DNA of 64,000 bases from Vespa crabro (GCF_910589235.1 NC_060963.1:5426501-5490500), one strand, 5' to 3'. Positions 39,550 to 53,476 are shown, counted from the first letter of the stretch. Notes: generated by a model not told the origin, from the sequence alone. A program made the numbers and translations.

Positions 39550-42500
39550 ATGCAATACCGCATAGTAAGTTTTTCCGCAATTCATTGTTGAAATAATATA
39601 AAAGTTGAAATAATATAAAAAAAAAATTTATTTATGACTATATAGAATTAATTGCAAAATATTTTTAATATATCGTATGTATGTATATACTTATGTATAC
39701 AAACATATACATAAGTACACTTATGGAATAGTTTTATATCGCGTATGAAAATCATATCATGAGTATACATTTCTTCTTTGACGCATTAAAAAGGAAGCGA
39801 AAATCTATGAAAAATATTTGATTGATTTGATTTACAGCTTGCTGTTACCATTTGGTCGAGTATTATCGGAAATTTGGAATTTTGCACTGCGAATGACATA
39901 GCTAATAAATACGTAAGTACAATTAACTTTATTACTAATGTTTTTTAGAAAAAAGCATAATAAAAAATCTTGCTACGATCATACTTCTTATACGTATATT
40001 TAAAATTAAATTGTTTCTATGAAATTTTCTAATCGTCAAAAAAAAAAAGAAGCCATCAAGTTTGATGTTTGTAAAGATAATATGAAGAGAGCGTGCAAAA
40101 TTTGTATTATTTTCTTTACGTTCCAATACATTAGGAAGTAATGATTTCTTATGCATTTTACTTTTACGCGACCTACCAAATTTATACAACTCTCACTTGT
40201 TTTTCTTTCAAATGAGTCAGAAAAATACAACGCATCATTTCCCGCACTGCAGTCCTTTTTTCACTTCTGCATCCAACGGTATAGGAGAAAGGGAGACCAT
40301 CCTGGTACCGTAATTGCGCCTTTCTCTCATCGCGACTCTGCCTGATGCGCTAATTTCGAACTGCTCTACTGTAGAGATATTCCACTTAAACAGGTTTCGA
40401 ACGAATCATGTTGACTCTTGGCACGATTCTCTAAACTTTCCTTCCACCGTATTACACAAATGTGATATATGATATGGAACAAATCGATGTTTTCATTAAA
40501 CTATTATTATTTATTATTTCCGTAGATGTAAATATATTAATATTTATTTATAATAATTAAATACTTTTATTATATCTTTTTCAGACTGGACATTTGGTAG
40601 AAATTCAAGCGTATCCGCAAATTATAGACCCATCACTTTCAAAAAAATTATATTTGAAGAATGGAACTCTTTACGAAAGTACAACCGAAATAATAACATT
40701 TAAACAAGATGAATCATCAGATCGATTTTCTATCTTCGATGATGTTCACCTTCGTCAGACAATGGTGAAGAACAATGAAACAAACGATACGAATATAGTG
40801 GATCTCGCGGATTCCGAAGAATCTTACTTTTTTCAAGATTCTGATAACTTTGGACAAAAAAGTCGATCTGTTCCGCTATCGAATATCAAATATGACAAAT
40901 ATGACATATCTATATCTCACAGTAGGCTCAAGGAAGCAAACGATCAATCTGGTTCGTCGGATATTTTACAAAGGATTTTTACGACGTCATCTAGAGATGT
41001 AAGTGAAATCGATAAAAAAAGCAAAACAAAAGATGTAGTGAAAGATAATATTTCTATTGGAAATATGATACAAATAAGAAATAACGAGGAGAGCACGGTA
41101 GCAAGTGGAATAAATGAAAGGACTTTCGAACAAAGTGGATTAAACGACGAAGAAAGAATATTCGATCGTAATGATCGCATCGACTCAACGATCAAATCAG
41201 AGAAGAATGATTTCATTAAAGAATCCGATAGCCTTTCAATGGCATCATCGCCGTTTAGAAAACTTTCTGGCCCTATAATCGTACCGGATTTTCCACAGTT
41301 AAAAGCTTCAAGTTCGCTGTTAATATCAGAAAAGACATCGGATAAAAGCGACAATCCGGAAATACAAGATATAATTGGATCGACTCTTGTTCTGAATCCT
41401 CTTCGTGTTGGTGTAGCTCTTGTAAATGCTAAAGAAAATACTTTGATCGATGATGATAGCGAAAATAATCAATCCGTTAAGTGCGTCTTCTCTTCGAGCA
41501 CCGTACAAACCGAAGCGAATACACTTGACGAAGAAGGTGCTGTGAGCAATAACGAATCCACAAAGGCCTGTTCGAATATAAATATCAGTCATGAACAATT
41601 TTCTAAGCAGTCGGAATCGCCAACTTTTGACGAAGGCTCGGCGAAGAAAAAAAAGGCCGATGATACCGTTGAAATTCAGAAATCGATCGAAATTTATCAT
41701 AATGCTCCTGTTCAAGAGATACATTATCCAGTGGAACTGTCGCCATTGATCTCTCGTCCTGTTGAGAATATATTTCAAAAAACTAATGTAAACAACGCGA
41801 TCAATTTGGATGGTATACAGAAAGAATTTCGTATAAGCGGAGAACATCGGTCGGTTGATCTTGATGTTCAACCAATAAATTCAAATTTTTATATTAGTAA
41901 CGTCGACGATAATATCGAAGAAAAAATTTCGCGAACTCGCCAATCGATCGGTTTTCAAGAAAAACCAAACAATTTAGTGGTTGATAACTCCGATGTTGTT
42001 GTTAAGAAAAATAATTTTCCATACATTTCCATGGGATTATATTTGTCTAGCGACAAACGAGTAGAATCTAATTCGTTCCCAGCTCAACAGAGTACTAGCA
42101 ATACTGGCAATAACATTGGTATACCAATCCTACTATTGCCAGGCCAGTCTCAAGATGCCACATCATACGAACAATATACAGATGCAGGAAATATCTTCAA
42201 TGGAATATCAATGACGGCAAATGGAGGAAACAAACATCAGACATTAAATAATTTTAAATCAGATAAAGAAGGTGGTGATCATCATAATGTAGTAAATATG
42301 CATGAAGAAAGATCGGAACCATCTCAATATCATCTTTTTCAAAGGATCATTCAAAATAATCCTCTTCCTTTAATTGAGACCAGATATGTTTTACCAATCT
42401 CTTCGCCTTATTCCATAATAGCGAAGAAATCTATCGAGAAACCTACTTATGGCTTACATTCTACTGAATTAGAAAATGTTGATAACAAAGTATTTTATTC

Positions 42501-43380
42501 GATCGAAAAAATAATGGATAAACAAGCATCGTCACCACAACAACTTGCTCAAATACCAAATGACAAACAGACGATAGAAAAACAAACTCGTTTACCGAAT
42601 CCGTATGCATTTTATGTTGAAAAAACAGGAGAAAAGAAAGTACCTCAAGTTATTCACAGATTCATCATGCAACCCTATCCGTTTCATATAAAATTTCCAT
42701 CTCTCTCGACTGAAAAGCTCATTTCTCCGGATCATTCGGAGAATAAAATAATAAAGCCTAATCGTAAATCTTATCCTATCGAGGCCGGAAAAAATTCGGA
42801 AAACGTGAAAGTGCATTCCGAAGAAATTGATAACCATCAAGTTCAACCATCGCAAGTTCATCGATCATTACAGAAATTCTATGCTGAAGTTTCGTCGATT
42901 CCTTTTTATAGAAACTATATAAATTCATCTTCGATCCACGAAAACGCACGTAAAAAGCCAAGCTTCTATTTTGGAGAAAGTACTACGGGATATAATAATA
43001 AAAATGGTCATTACAATTATTTAGAACAATCTTCGAATTCTGTTCCCCCGAAAGAAATTGCTTCCATCGGAAATTTGCGCTCTTATAGAAGACGTGGTAG
43101 AATTTTTGAAAAGGATAGGACGTCAAAAAACAAATACATGGATTCGCGTCAAATGTTATCGAGTTCTTTGCGAATGCAATTAAAATCCTCACCATCTTTC
43201 CTTGTTGAAGCACAACAATCAGTTGTACCGGGGATTATGAGAAATACTCGACAATCAGAAGGTTATCCTTTAGGAGATATTGGTAATTTCAGACAATCAA
43301 AAGTTGAATATGGTTTCAAACCACCGATGATTCCTTCTATTCAATACGATGAACAGACGGCATCTAAAGTTGATAAATAA
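39550..43380 (+). CDS. Unrecognised secreted Ser/Asn/Lys-rich protein
   Basis: Three exons, 39550-39564, 39838-39912 and 40585-43380, all joined in phase 0 with consensus GTAAGT donors, give 961 aa. The two small exons supply a signal peptide: MQYRILAVTIWSSIIGNLEF, with likely cleavage shortly after, which strongly supports the model because the large exon alone has no ATG near its start. The mature chain is hydrophilic, rich in Ser, Asn, Ile, Lys and Asp/Glu, nearly free of cysteine (about three), and looks largely disordered. Dibasic or furin-like sites occur (KSRS, SRTR, RRRGR, NTRQS). Short hydrophobic islands such as GIPILLLPGQ stand out. I do not recognise a family or domain and give no function. 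Possibilities include a processed precursor or an extracellular-matrix or cuticle-associated protein. Confidence 0.8.
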
Positions 43381-44075
43381 ATTTTCAACAAGTATACATC
43401 GTCAACAAGATCCTGAATATCGTTAGCTTTACATATTGTTATTGTTTTTCGATTTTATTTTTTTAAATATTAAATAATCAACATTTTTTTTTAAATTACC
43501 AAAATTCATACATATACGTTCATTTCCCTCTCCTACGTCTTTCCATGATAATAGATTGTTATGTCTCTCTTTTATTATGCAAATTTTACATCCAATAATA
43601 TTGAAACAATCGATTTTTTTTTTTTAATTGATTTAATAACCTATAGATTTACTATTGCTTAATTCTATTACTCTTAACGTGTAACTACGTATACGCATGT
43701 TCTGTTTTCTAAATTTAATAACGAACGTCATAATAATACAAAATATTTTATAAATTTACAATCTTCAATAAATATATAGCGTAATCCGTTCTGGTCGAAC
43801 TAAACTATAGCTTCGATGCAATTAATAATAATGTATAACATCTCGTACGTCCTATAGAATTTATAAAATTTATTCTCTATTTGTTTTAAAATGAACGCCT
43901 TCTAGTTGATTTCATTTAATTTCACCTAACCATTTGATTTCACCAAAAAGTATACACAGAATATTGTATCTTTACAATATTGGTACCATTGACAAGAAAT
44001 CTCTATAAGTGAATTTCCGGTAAGAATTTATACACCATTTTATGCCTGTTGGATCTTTTCCGGTACGGTGTGGAA
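43381..44075. other. 3' UTR of secreted-protein gene and RpL13A promoter
   Basis: AT-rich, with AATAAA near 43768. The right end carries a pyrimidine stretch, CTTTTCC at about 44055, 20 bases before the RpL13A ATG, fitting a 5' TOP transcription start as in ribosomal protein genes. Confidence 0.5.
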
Positions 44076-45891
44076 ATGACTGGCTTCAGTGAAAAGGTTC
44101 GTAGTAAAGTTTTATTTATTTAAATATTATAAGACATTATATTTAAGTTTATTCGTCAATGTCAATTAAGATATACTGTAAAAAGACAATGATGTGCGTC
44201 GAAAATATTATTTTCTCTAATATATTATCGTACCAAACAAAATGTGGTAAGTTAGGTTCTGTTCGTATCTTGCGCACATTGTTCGTTATGGATTGTTTTT
44301 TTGTCAATATTTATTATTAATTTTTTTCATATATTCGATAAACAACTCTTCGTATTAATATTAATAGGTTTTATATAAAACTAGTTCTATGATAAATGTC
44401 AAAGTGTTTATATTCGTAATATTTTATTGAGACGCTTTTTCATTAATGTATTAAACACGTGGATTTTGTCAATATCGTTTTATTATTATCATTATTATTT
44501 AAACATAGTATGTAATAAATTTCTTGTATAATATTATTTAAGAAATAGAAAAACTATGATATTCTATGATTAATGTTATTGTATATTTTTAGCCAATATT
44601 GATAGATGGCCGCGGCCATCTACTCGGCCGTTTAGCGGCTATTATTGCAAAAACTATTTTGCAAGGTAACAAAGTTATCGTTGTTCGTAGCGAGCAACTT
44701 AATATTTCTGGTAATTTCTTCAGGTTTGTGTTTATTATTATTATTTTCTAAATAGACATTTAACTAACATGATGAAAGCAAAAAGTATATTATAATTTTT
44801 ATATATCTTTTTGATTACAGGAATAAGTTGAAGTTTATGTCATTTTTGCGTAAAAGATGTAACGTCAATCCTGCACGTGGCCCATTTCATTTCCGTGCAC
44901 CTAGTAAAATTTTATGGAAAACAGTAAGAGGTATATTTAATGTCTTATAAATTTTATAAAAGAAGTATACTTTATAATTAATATTTTCTTCGCGTTACTT
45001 ATTATGTATATCAATGATTACATATATCTTACCTACATTATTTGATAATATAATGAAACTACTATAATTTATGAGATTTTTAAGAATGCAGATATATATT
45101 TTATGATTCTATTGGGTTATTATTAATAAGAATATCTTATCGCAGGTATGATTCCACATAAGACGCAAAGGGGTAAGGATGCTCTTAGAAGGTTGAAAGT
45201 TTATGAAGGGTGCCCACCTCCATATGATCGCAGGAAACGTGTTGTTGTACCAGGTGCTATGAGAGTGATGTGTCTGAAACCTGGTAGAAAGGTAATTTTA
45301 TATTATTATAAACGTTATAAATGTTTGATATATGATGTGTATGAGTTTCATATTTTTAAGTTCTTGTCTAATTATTACACATGCAATTTGTTTGTCAATG
45401 ACATTATTTTATAAAAAACAATGATGGTATGGTAATTTGCGCCTGAGTACGGTATATTTTATCGGATTTGATGATATATTTAGCTGAGTTGTACAATAAT
45501 ATAAATATTTATACATATTATAAATAAGTGCAACGAAATACTGCAATTTTTTGAATATTTTTTTGTTTTAGTATTGTCATGTAGGAAGATTGTCCCATGA
45601 AGTCGGTTGGAAATATAAAGCTGTGGTACGTACTTTGGAAAACAAGCGACGTGTCAGATCCATTCTAGAGGTTCAAAAGAGGAACAAGCTCAAAGTAAGT
45701 TTTTTTCAATGATAAGTTATTATTATTTAAAAAGATGTGTGTATGTGTGTATATATATATAATTTTACATTATACAAATATATATTTAACTAATCTTTTC
45801 ATTACAGAAACTCACAAAACAGGCTGGAGCATCTGTTGCTAGAGCTGCAGCTCCATATACAGAAATCATTAACAATTTTGGCTATAACTGA
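44076..45891 (+). CDS. RpL13A: 60S ribosomal protein L13a (uL13)
   Basis: Large-subunit ribosomal protein. Six exons: 44076-44096, 44593-44723, 44821-44930, 45146-45291, 45572-45694 and 45808-45891; 615 nt, 204 aa (Drosophila 205). Diagnostic stretches are [71 protein letters not shown] and the basic [17 protein letters not shown] tail. The first exon encodes only MTGFSEK, with the start close to the probable TOP cap site. Intron 4 hosts a box C/D snoRNA, in keeping with RPL13A being a snoRNA host gene in vertebrates. AATAAA follows the stop at about 45903. Confidence 0.97.
45416..45492 (+). ncRNA. Box C/D snoRNA, 18S rRNA 2'-O-methylation guide (predicted)
   Basis: Lies in RpL13A intron 4. 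Box C is ATGATGG (45421-45427), D' is CTGA (45443-45446), C' is TGATGA (45469-45474) and D is CTGA (45484-45487). A short terminal stem (ACAA with TTGT) is possible. The 12 nt directly before D' (GGTAATTTGCGC, 45431-45442) are perfectly complementary to the conserved 18S segment GCGCAAATTACC. By the D+5 rule the methylated base is the first A after GCGC, equal to human 18S A468, the known target of SNORD83 and of yeast snR52. The C' to D interval is too short to hold a second guide. Confidence 0.78.
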
Positions 45892-46213
45892 TATACAATT
45901 AAAATAAAATAAAAGTTATAAATATAAAATGTTTATCCTTTCTTCTTTACCTAAATTTACAATTTTAAGTAAAATAAAATAAAATGAAGATATTAGATTT
46001 TCCTAAGATGTTTCAAGAACTAATAAATAAGATATTAAATTATTTTTATTTTTTAATGATATTAAAATACAAATATTTTTTTAATTTATATATACAATAT
46101 TTTTCACAGTATTTATTTACAAAATGAAACAAACTGTACAATTACATTTCAACTTGTTTTAGGAACGTTAAACTTATAGTTTCCGTTTCTATAATCTTTA
46201 GTTGATTCTGTGT
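45892..46213. other. Convergent spacer between RpL13A and POLR2M
   Basis: 322 bp of AT-rich 3' UTR sequence from both genes. AATAAA and AATAAAAT signals occur directly after the RpL13A stop. Nothing else seen. Confidence 0.5.
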
Positions 46214-47429
46214 TTAACTTTTAATAGAATCTATTGTATAAACGATAGTCCCTCCTTTATCATTATCTTCATCGTCATGTACTTCATCTTCTTCACTTTC
46301 AGAACTAGACGAACTATCGTCCTTTATAGCTTTATGTATACGATAATCGCCTACATTTTCTGGTATATAACCGACATTATGCAAACCTAATTGTTGCGCT
46401 AATCGTTCTGCTGCATGTTTTGCTTGCATTTCCTATTAAAACAATATAATATATATATATATATTAAATAGAATAATCTTTTACAAAATATAACTTGATT
46501 TCTTTATAAAATGATTTATCTTGTTACCTGTAACTTTTTAACATGTTCTCTTTGCAATTGTAAAGATTCATTCAAACTTAAAGGCTTTATAGCACCATGT
46601 ACTATATGAGGTGGAGTAGCAGCAGTAATTTCCCAATATTTTGTATATTTTCTTTCTTTCTCTTTCTCTGGATCATGAACATTACTCTTACTAGTTTTAT
46701 ATGGTTTAAACGGTTCCCTTTTTAATAAATTTTTTTCCTGAGATTTTTCAACTTTATCAATAACATATTTTACATGTATTGGTTCTGGAGATGTTTCGTT
46801 TTTAAAAGATTCAATTTCTTCTATGTCTTCTGGCTTTATTAATGATTCCACTGGTTGTAAATGTATAACTTTCTTTTTATGTACACCAGTTCCTGTAGGC
46901 TATTATTATATAAATATTGATAAAAATATCTGTGTTCTTGTAAATATGGTTTTATAGAACTTACTTGTGCTAAAATCTTTAATGGATCTTCTTCATCATC
47001 ACTATCCAATTCAATGATTTTATTTTTATGAATTTCCTCTGAATAAGAACCTGTCCATTCTAATTCATTCATTGCTGCTTTTCCTTCAGATGCTATATTC
47101 AGTCTTGAAAGAAGTACAGCTGCTTTATCTATTTCTTTTTGATTATTGAGTATATTTAATAATTTATCTCGAAATGCTATGATTTTTTCCCCTTTATCGG
47201 GAAGCATTGAAATGAATTTTCTGAAAAACAGTATATAAGAAAATATTAAAATAAAACTTGTATCACATACTACTCACCTATTTGCTAGTATTTTATTTTG
47301 TCTATCTAGAAGTTCTTCTAATTCTATCTTTGGTTTATTAGCTAAATCGTCAATATGTCCTTGATTCTCTTTTTTTGTTGGTGGTGGTATATCCCCTGGT
47401 ATTTTTTTAACAATTCTTTTCGGATACAT
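46214..47429 (-). CDS. POLR2M: POLR2M/GRINL1A (Gdown1) homologue, Pol II subunit
   Basis: Gdown1 associates with RNA polymerase II, blocks TFIIF binding and makes the enzyme Mediator-dependent. Four exons: 47429-47278, 47220-46965, 46899-46528 and 46432-46214; 999 nt, 332 aa. N-terminal ELEELLDRQNKILANRKFISMLPDKGEKI matches the human [29 protein letters not shown] block. Toward the C-terminus, YWEITAATPPHI, ESLQLQREHVKKLQEMQAKHAAERLAQQL and an acidic Ser-rich end (SSSSSESEEDEVHDDED) match the human layout. The middle is poorly conserved, as is usual for this largely disordered protein. Convergent with RpL13A. Confidence 0.92.
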
Positions 47430-48935
47430 TTTCTTTTTTGAATTGATGAACTATTATTAGAGAAATATATCATGAGTAAGAGTTGGAATCAAATAAAATT
47501 TAATTAATAAATGTACAAACAATGTAAACGTACCTTGTAAAAAAAGCATTTAAGTTTTTGATATTTTTTTTTAAATTAATAATTTTGTAAGACGATATCA
47601 CTAAATAAAAGGAAATACTATATAATATAATAATGCAGTTAAGTAATTAAAAAAACGTTTAAATAATGACTTATTTAATCACTCATAACCTAAAAATTGT
47701 TCTGTTATTGTCAATTCTATGAAAAACTAAGGACAGAGAGGAATAAAATATATCATAAATTAGTTTGTGATCTATATATCTGTATACAACGGAAATTGTA
47801 CTTTTGTCATTTAGTACATCATTTTTTAATGAATGTGAAAAATACACAGGCTAATGTAACTGGAAGTACGATCGGTTCGTGAAATATATATTTTATATGT
47901 CCAACAATTGTACATATTGAAATATATATAAGAAATTAATATTTCATTATTTACATAAAAATCTATAATTTATACGATTAATAAATCTTTTAAATTTTGC
48001 GCGAATTAGCGTAGATGGCGATTACATTTTCACTTTCATTACACACACTGATATATAGAATAGAACTGTTCTATTCTTGAATAATGGAATTAAATGATGA
48101 AGAGGCAGAATATACCTTTTTAGTTTACAAATGTATTTATTAATTATTATAAATTATTAGTAACAGAGAGAAAAAGAATTGTTTTTAGAAAAAAATAATT
48201 TTCTATAAGTTGGCAATTCTATACTGATGTTTGTATAAAGGTAATCTCTTATACGAGAAAACTTTTTTAATGCAATAAAAGGCAATCGAATTTTGTTATT
48301 CAAGAACGTACTGAAATTATGTATTTTACAAATTCGTTCGACAACAAATTGAATTTAATTTTTAATTTTTCTAGTCCTTAAGTATACGCGATTAGATGGC
48401 GCTTGAGTCAATTTTGAAATTTTATAAAAGGCGAGTTGCTTTCTTCGGAATTTAATCTATGGATCAGTGCTTATATCTTACCGTCGTGTCGATAGAGGAA
48501 TGGAGAAACCCAACGTATGAGACGATCAGTCGGTCGGTACTGAGTACTTAGGAAAGGTGAGGCTTAATAGGTAGTAGTAGGTATTCAGCTAGGCGACCAA
48601 GTAAACGGGCAGGAAGGGCAGATTAAAGGGCAGAGAAAAGACCAGATAAGAAAGCAGATCCAACAAGAAAAAGAAAGTCGTAAATAATAACGAGTCATCG
48701 AAACTGTAAGTCATCCAAAACGTCTGTTCAGAATTGTAGTTGGTTTTTGGATTGTTGCTTACAATACAAAAGGAAGATATTCGACGGACGGATAGAAAAA
48801 AAGGCGCTGAGAGGACGCTTTAAAAGAAAGGGAAAAAGAGAAAGAGTGTAACTGCCTACACTCGAAAATAAAAAAAAAGAAAATACTCCGAATATCGCTT
48901 GGTGTAATCGCAAATTTTATTGCAAATAAAGAAAA
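47430..48935. other. Spacer between divergent POLR2M and Gdh
   Basis: About 1.5 kb. The left part holds the POLR2M promoter. From about 48380 the sequence becomes GC-richer and should be the Gdh promoter and leader. No extra gene found. Confidence 0.5.
48422..48468 (+). promoter_or_regulatory. Candidate TATA-containing core promoter of Gdh
   Basis: TATAAAAG at 48423-48430 and an initiator-like TCAGT at 48464-48468, about 43 bp apart, which is wider than the usual spacing. A second TCAGT lies near 48527. The roughly 470-nt purine-rich leader runs to the ATG at 48936. Motif-based inference only. Confidence 0.4.
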
Positions 48936-49595
48936 ATGTTCCACGTGAGAAAATTAACGAGATCACCGATCGGCTTGAAACAAGTACCTAGTAATGATGT
49001 GCTTAAAGGCACGCTCGTTCGAGCTACGGCAGCCCTGCAAATGCGAGGTTACGCCGATCATCAAATCCCTGAACGTTTAAAAGATGTGCCGAATGCAGCA
49101 AATCCAAAATTTTTTGATATGGTCGAGTATTTTTTCCATCGTGCTTGTCAAATTGCCGAGGATAAGCTTGTAGAAGACGTTGCCAAGCGTTCAAGGCTAA
49201 CAGTTGAGGAACGTAAGAAAAAAGTCAAGGGAATATTAATGCTGATGGAACCATGCGATCACATTCTTGAGACATCTTTTCCTCTCAGACGTGATTCCGG
49301 TGATTACGAAATGATTACAGGTTATCGAGCTCAACATTCGACACATCGAATACCTTGCAAAGGAGGTATGTCTATTCTTTTTTTTTATTTATTATTTATT
49401 ATTTATTATTTATTATTTATTATTTATTATTTATTATTTATACGTCGATCACTATATGATTTATAATAATTTAACTTAATGATTTATTTACTTATTTTTT
49501 ATTCTTTTTTTTTTCTTGCTCACTGCTAACAACGTTTTATTCATTTTGAAAAATTCCGTTATACACGGGATACGTACGATTCGCATTTAATACAA

Positions 49596-49660
<65 letters not shown>

Positions 49661-52600
49661 GTTTTCATTTGACTTTGTGATTCAACTCGTACGCCTTTCT
49701 AATGAGACAGTTGAGTTTGTAACGTTAGATCAGCTTGTAACAGTATCTTATAGTTCCACTTTGTGTCTCTACACGCTTTGTGTATCTATTCGCGCGTAAA
49801 GTCAAATGAGGAAGCGTTATGACGTATTTTTAATTATTCAATGTCATTAAAATTTTGCTAAAAAAAATAAATGTTTTTGATTACTTAAAAATTTCTAGAA
49901 GAAAAATGCAGAGTAAAAGTACTTTAAGGTAAATTGATTTGAAAACAAAAAATCATGACGTAAGTGAAGACTGGTTGCAATCAATTTCGATAGAACGATA
50001 TTTATATTTATATTAGTATGGCCCAATCAGAATCCAATTGAGTGGTCTCTTCTTACATCATGATCTTATCTATTTTATTTAAAAAACAAATGTTTTAACA
50101 CGTTTTAACATAGTTCTTGGTTTAATCAAGATGCTATAAAAATGTGAAGAAACGTTTGACGTTGGAGATTAAAGAAGATCAGTTTAATTAGAAAAATATT
50201 CTCGATGAGTTTGTGGCCTGGTTACGTCATGTATTGTCGACAATAAGAAAAATGAAAAATGAAGGGATAGATATTAAAAATTTTGTTGTATTTTATATTA
50301 ATTATTTAAAAATTAAAAAATATATATATATATATGTGTGTATGTGTATTTATGTGTAAGTAAAAGTATTTTATAAAATCTATATTTTTTTTAAACTTTT
50401 CTAAGTAAATATTTAAGTATAATTAATATTTTTAATTTTTCGATTTTAAAGAGTAATAATTCATAACCTAAATATATATTTGTGTCAATAAACAGATAAT
50501 TCAGTACTTTAGTAGGTATGTCAAAAATTATTTTTTATTTTGATAACATAAATTTTATGATATAATATTTACGCATATAATATAAAACTGATCACATTGT
50601 AAAATGAAGTTAATCATCTTTAATATTATTCTTTCTTTTTTTTTTATATACGATATGTTACTTTCTTATCTGGAAAATAATGTGGTAATGTAAAGATTAG
50701 AAAAAAAGAGGTACAAAGACTGTTTCAAAGTGTCAGTTGAAAGAGAATTAAACAAATAGAAAAACTTATATTACTAGCGATTAATTTAATTTTATATTAT
50801 GATCAATTTCATCTTACAATTAGTATATCAATCTTAAAATACTTACAGAAATATTAGATCATCTGTCTATTGATGCCTATATATACTTGAGTTATGAAAC
50901 TTCACTCTTCACAATTATATAAAAAAAAAGATTTCATAAGGCATGTTTTAGCATGTATTTGCATTTATACCCGTTTACTTTTTTATTATTGACACATTGA
51001 TTGTCATGTTGATTATTTTATGTCAATGAAATAATTCTTCTTTGATAATAATTTCAAATAAATTACAAAATAAATTGATCATTTTAGAAATTTAGAGCAC
51101 AATAGTAATAACAATAAGTAATGAAATTTATATTTGTCTTTCTTTTTTTTATTTTCATTATATTTTTTGAATTTAAATATTGTAGTAGTTCGATGTTTTT
51201 ATGCACGAATATTGTTATAAAAAATAAAATCTAGAAACGCATATACATTCATATATCATTCTTCGGAAGGAAATTGCAGCATACAATAAAAAAAATGTGT
51301 GAATCAATCTTTATCGGTATCGATATTTGGCAAAATATGGATTGCATCGCTTAGAGTTAGCTGACCATTCCTTTCGTACTCAAGCTCGCTTTTATGGTTA
51401 CATTGTTCGCGTATGTAAGGACTCTTAGCACACTTGTGACGATTTTACGGCTTCGGAACTTATGAAGAGGCGGTTTTAACCTCAATACTAGAGGACTAAA
51501 TTATCGCTTGATTCTTCGACGAATGAAGAGGGAAGACACTGAAAAAAAAGAAGAGTTAAATATTTTATCTCGTTCCATTGTTTTTAATGTCTCGTCTTTT
51601 TTTCTTCCTTTCGATTTTTTTTTTTAATCTCTTCCTCTCTCAACAAATTTTTTCAAAGGAAATGATTAAAGTACAGTAGAATCATTGACTGCGTTCAGCA
51701 GAACAAGCAGCTTACTACGTTTTTTTGAACGTATTTTTTTTTTTTTTAACTACTATATATTCCTATATGTTTGGTCCAAGTGTGAGCCGTGTTTCGTTTC
51801 GTGATTAAACTTTGTATAACTTAAATTAAAAAAAAATCAATATAATGCTATTTGTCATATTGGACGAAGACCTTGATTTAAATTAAACCAACATGACTAA
51901 ATAAGTCAAAATATTTCTCTTATTTATTTATCATCATATTCTATATTCTATATTTTAATAATCACTTTCTGCGTACATTCTTTAATAAATAGATTAAATA
52001 TTTTAAAATATCATTTTTAAATACATATAAATTGAACAAAATGATTGAAACTAAATTAAAAACTTTTTTATAAACACTACGTTGTTCAGACAAGAGACAA
52101 TTTTAAAATCTATAAATATAATAAATATTTAAATAACGAAGGTTATATTGTAATAATAAAGAAGATTAAATGTATTCACGCGCACGTATGCAAATTCCTT
52201 GTAAAAAATGATAGAATTAGCGTGCGAATGGTTGGTTCGTGAAAAATTTATTCACGGATATCGAGTTACATCAATAATCCGCGCTTAGTGCATGGGACTT
52301 GACATTACAGGTTTAAAAAAAAATTTATTGTCGTGTGTAAATTATTGCTGCGTTATATATTTTTTCACGTACGTTTTTTTATGAAATAATTTAACAAATA
52401 TAATTTAACCATTTAACGTATAAAAAAAAAAAAATATATATATATATATGTATATTCGAGCTGAACGAAAATTAAATTAAATATTAGGTTAGGAAATAAA
52501 ATAAAAATATGACAGGCTTCGAAGGCGTTATAACTTAAAATTGATTATTTTAATTAAATTTATTCTTTGGTAATTCTTAAAAAAAAAAGGGGAAAAGAAA

Positions 52601-53437
52601 AGAAAAAAAAAGAGCGCTCGATATTATAGTTATTTAAAGAGATTTCTTTACAACATTTATTTTGAAAGGTATTTAAATGCTAAATATATATTATAGAATT
52701 ATATATTAAAACATTACTTGTCTTTTTATAGCACCTTTAAGACATAACATCCGTGATACTAGATTACGAAATATGATATTTCGTTATCACCTTTTGTTAT
52801 AAGAATCATGTGAGATAGAACGAAACGGTTCTCTTATGTTAGCCAAATAAATAGAGAGAGAGAGGGGGGGGGAGAGAAAGAGAAAGAGAAAGAGAGACAA
52901 AGATAGAGAGAGAGAGAGAGAGAGAGAATATGTATAATGCAGAATGTTGTTTTTTTTTTTAACGAGATGACTCACTACTTAGATATTTACTTAGGTAATA
53001 ATTACTTTGTTTATCACAATCTGCTTATACATTCCGTCACATGTCCAGGCTTTACTTACTATTTCATATCGAAGAAGATAAAAGTAAGCGAAAAAAGGAT
53101 ATGGTTCGACAAAACACAGGTCTTATTTACTTAGATTCTTGATAACAGAATTGATTGACTATATCATTTATATAAATCATTTCTGAACGTGAGTATATCT
53201 CGAATGCTTTGAAATATATGTATGTTTGAAAAATTTTACGATGATTACGTCGTCAAGATATAAACATATGTTGCTGCCAAATGTTCGTTAGTAATTTGGC
53301 ATCAAAATTAATCATACGATATAACTATAAAACACTCTCAATGACAATGACACGATATTTAAGGTCAATGAGCTCTTTTCGTAATACAACAATTGGCTCT
53401 CGCATTCGTCCGTATCGATTTATTTGTTTCTTTTTTA

Positions 53438-53476
<39 letters not shown>

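Noticed and set aside
41326..41871. 181-aa minus-strand frame inside the secreted-protein exon
   Set aside because: Antisense shadow of a long coding exon; no start context or homology.
44769..44820. Possible snoRNA in RpL13A intron 2 (ATGATGA box C)
   Set aside because: No CTGA D box follows before the intron ends.
48084..48140. Short frame MELNDEEAEYTFLVYK as a first exon
   Set aside because: Closes at a stop after 19 codons, with only a weak internal donor and no partner exon found.
49384..49439. Heptamer tandem array as a CRISPR-like repeat
   Set aside because: Contiguous units without spacers; a simple tandem repeat in a eukaryotic intron.
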